A DNA stretch of 31,849 nucleotides from Lachnospiraceae bacterium UBA7086. Lineage in GTDB: Bacteria > Bacillota > Clostridia > Lachnospirales > Lachnospiraceae. The translations under genes were made by a program, and so were the position numbers. The stretch spans positions 2,336-34,184 of the forward strand of contig DKZA01000032.1 in the NCBI GenBank assembly GCA_002492525.1. The letters run 5' to 3'. This document shows, piece after piece, positions 31,830 through 31,849 of the stretch (the first letter of the stretch is position 1; every line of letters starts with the position of its first letter). Below the pieces are notes generated by a model. The model was given only the letters and a program-made list of their open reading frames with translations, ran no database searches and was not told the origin of the DNA.

Positions 31830-31849
31830 AAGACTAACTATTAAAAGTC

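Noticed and set aside
1..31849. CRISPR array, integrase, transposase or prophage genes
   Set aside because: No regularly spaced direct repeats and no recombinase, transposase or phage structural motifs were found in any supported gene.

Overview
The window is about 31.8 kb of a moderate-GC Gram-positive anaerobe chromosome, most likely a gut Lachnospiraceae (Clostridia). This is inferred from strong AGGAGG-type ribosome binding sites, LTGC-type lipoboxes, YesM/YesN regulators, a LplB/YtcP-type sugar importer, a GH8 exo-oligoxylanase and intracellular GH43 enzymes. No species can be named from the sequence alone.

Left part (1-13441), accessory and partly decayed. It opens inside tRNA-Arg(CCT), followed by its terminator. 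Next comes an 88-nt stretch carrying a promoter, bracketed by a perfect 13-bp inverted repeat; this is a candidate invertible promoter for a lipid-anchored choloylglycine-hydrolase-like Ntn enzyme. Behind it lie a 5'-truncated ligase-like fragment, a DUF3737 beta-helix protein, a 77-aa protein, a 5' stub of a LysE-type exporter, a cyclophilin-like-fold lipoprotein and a divergent LysR gene. A second block holds a related small protein, a LolD/MacB-type ATPase, an FtsX-like permease split by an internal deletion, a second cyclophilin-like lipoprotein, an aldo/keto reductase with two 4Fe-4S motifs, an AraC regulator, a MATE exporter, a sugar O-acetyltransferase and a second LysR gene. That LysR gene carries a duplicated palindromic insert in its effector domain. 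The stubs and split genes indicate ongoing deletion.

Middle part (13442-18600), housekeeping: a DEDDh exonuclease with a C-terminal zinc-ribbon-like module, a DacF-type D-Ala-D-Ala carboxypeptidase (minus), trmB, thioredoxin and a CPA2 cation:proton antiporter (minus). Hairpin terminators separate the convergent pairs.

Right part (18715-31849), a xylo-oligosaccharide utilisation locus. In order: cytosolic GH43, YesM-type kinase, YesN-type regulator, terminator, sugar-binding lipoprotein, hairpin, two permeases, terminator, GH8 reducing-end exo-oligoxylanase, a CofE-like (F420-0:glutamate ligase family) protein, and a second cytosolic GH43. The model is import of (arabino)xylo-oligosaccharides, intracellular trimming from both ends, and control by the two-component system. 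No MsmX/MalK-type ATPase is encoded here, so a shared one is presumed. The CofE-like gene, 12 nt from the last GH43, has no obvious role in xylan use and is the most puzzling member.

No CRISPR array, integrase, transposase or phage gene was seen. No gene-free stretch exceeds 300 bases; the longest are 42-257, 16078-16262 and 31609-31849, whose contents are listed.
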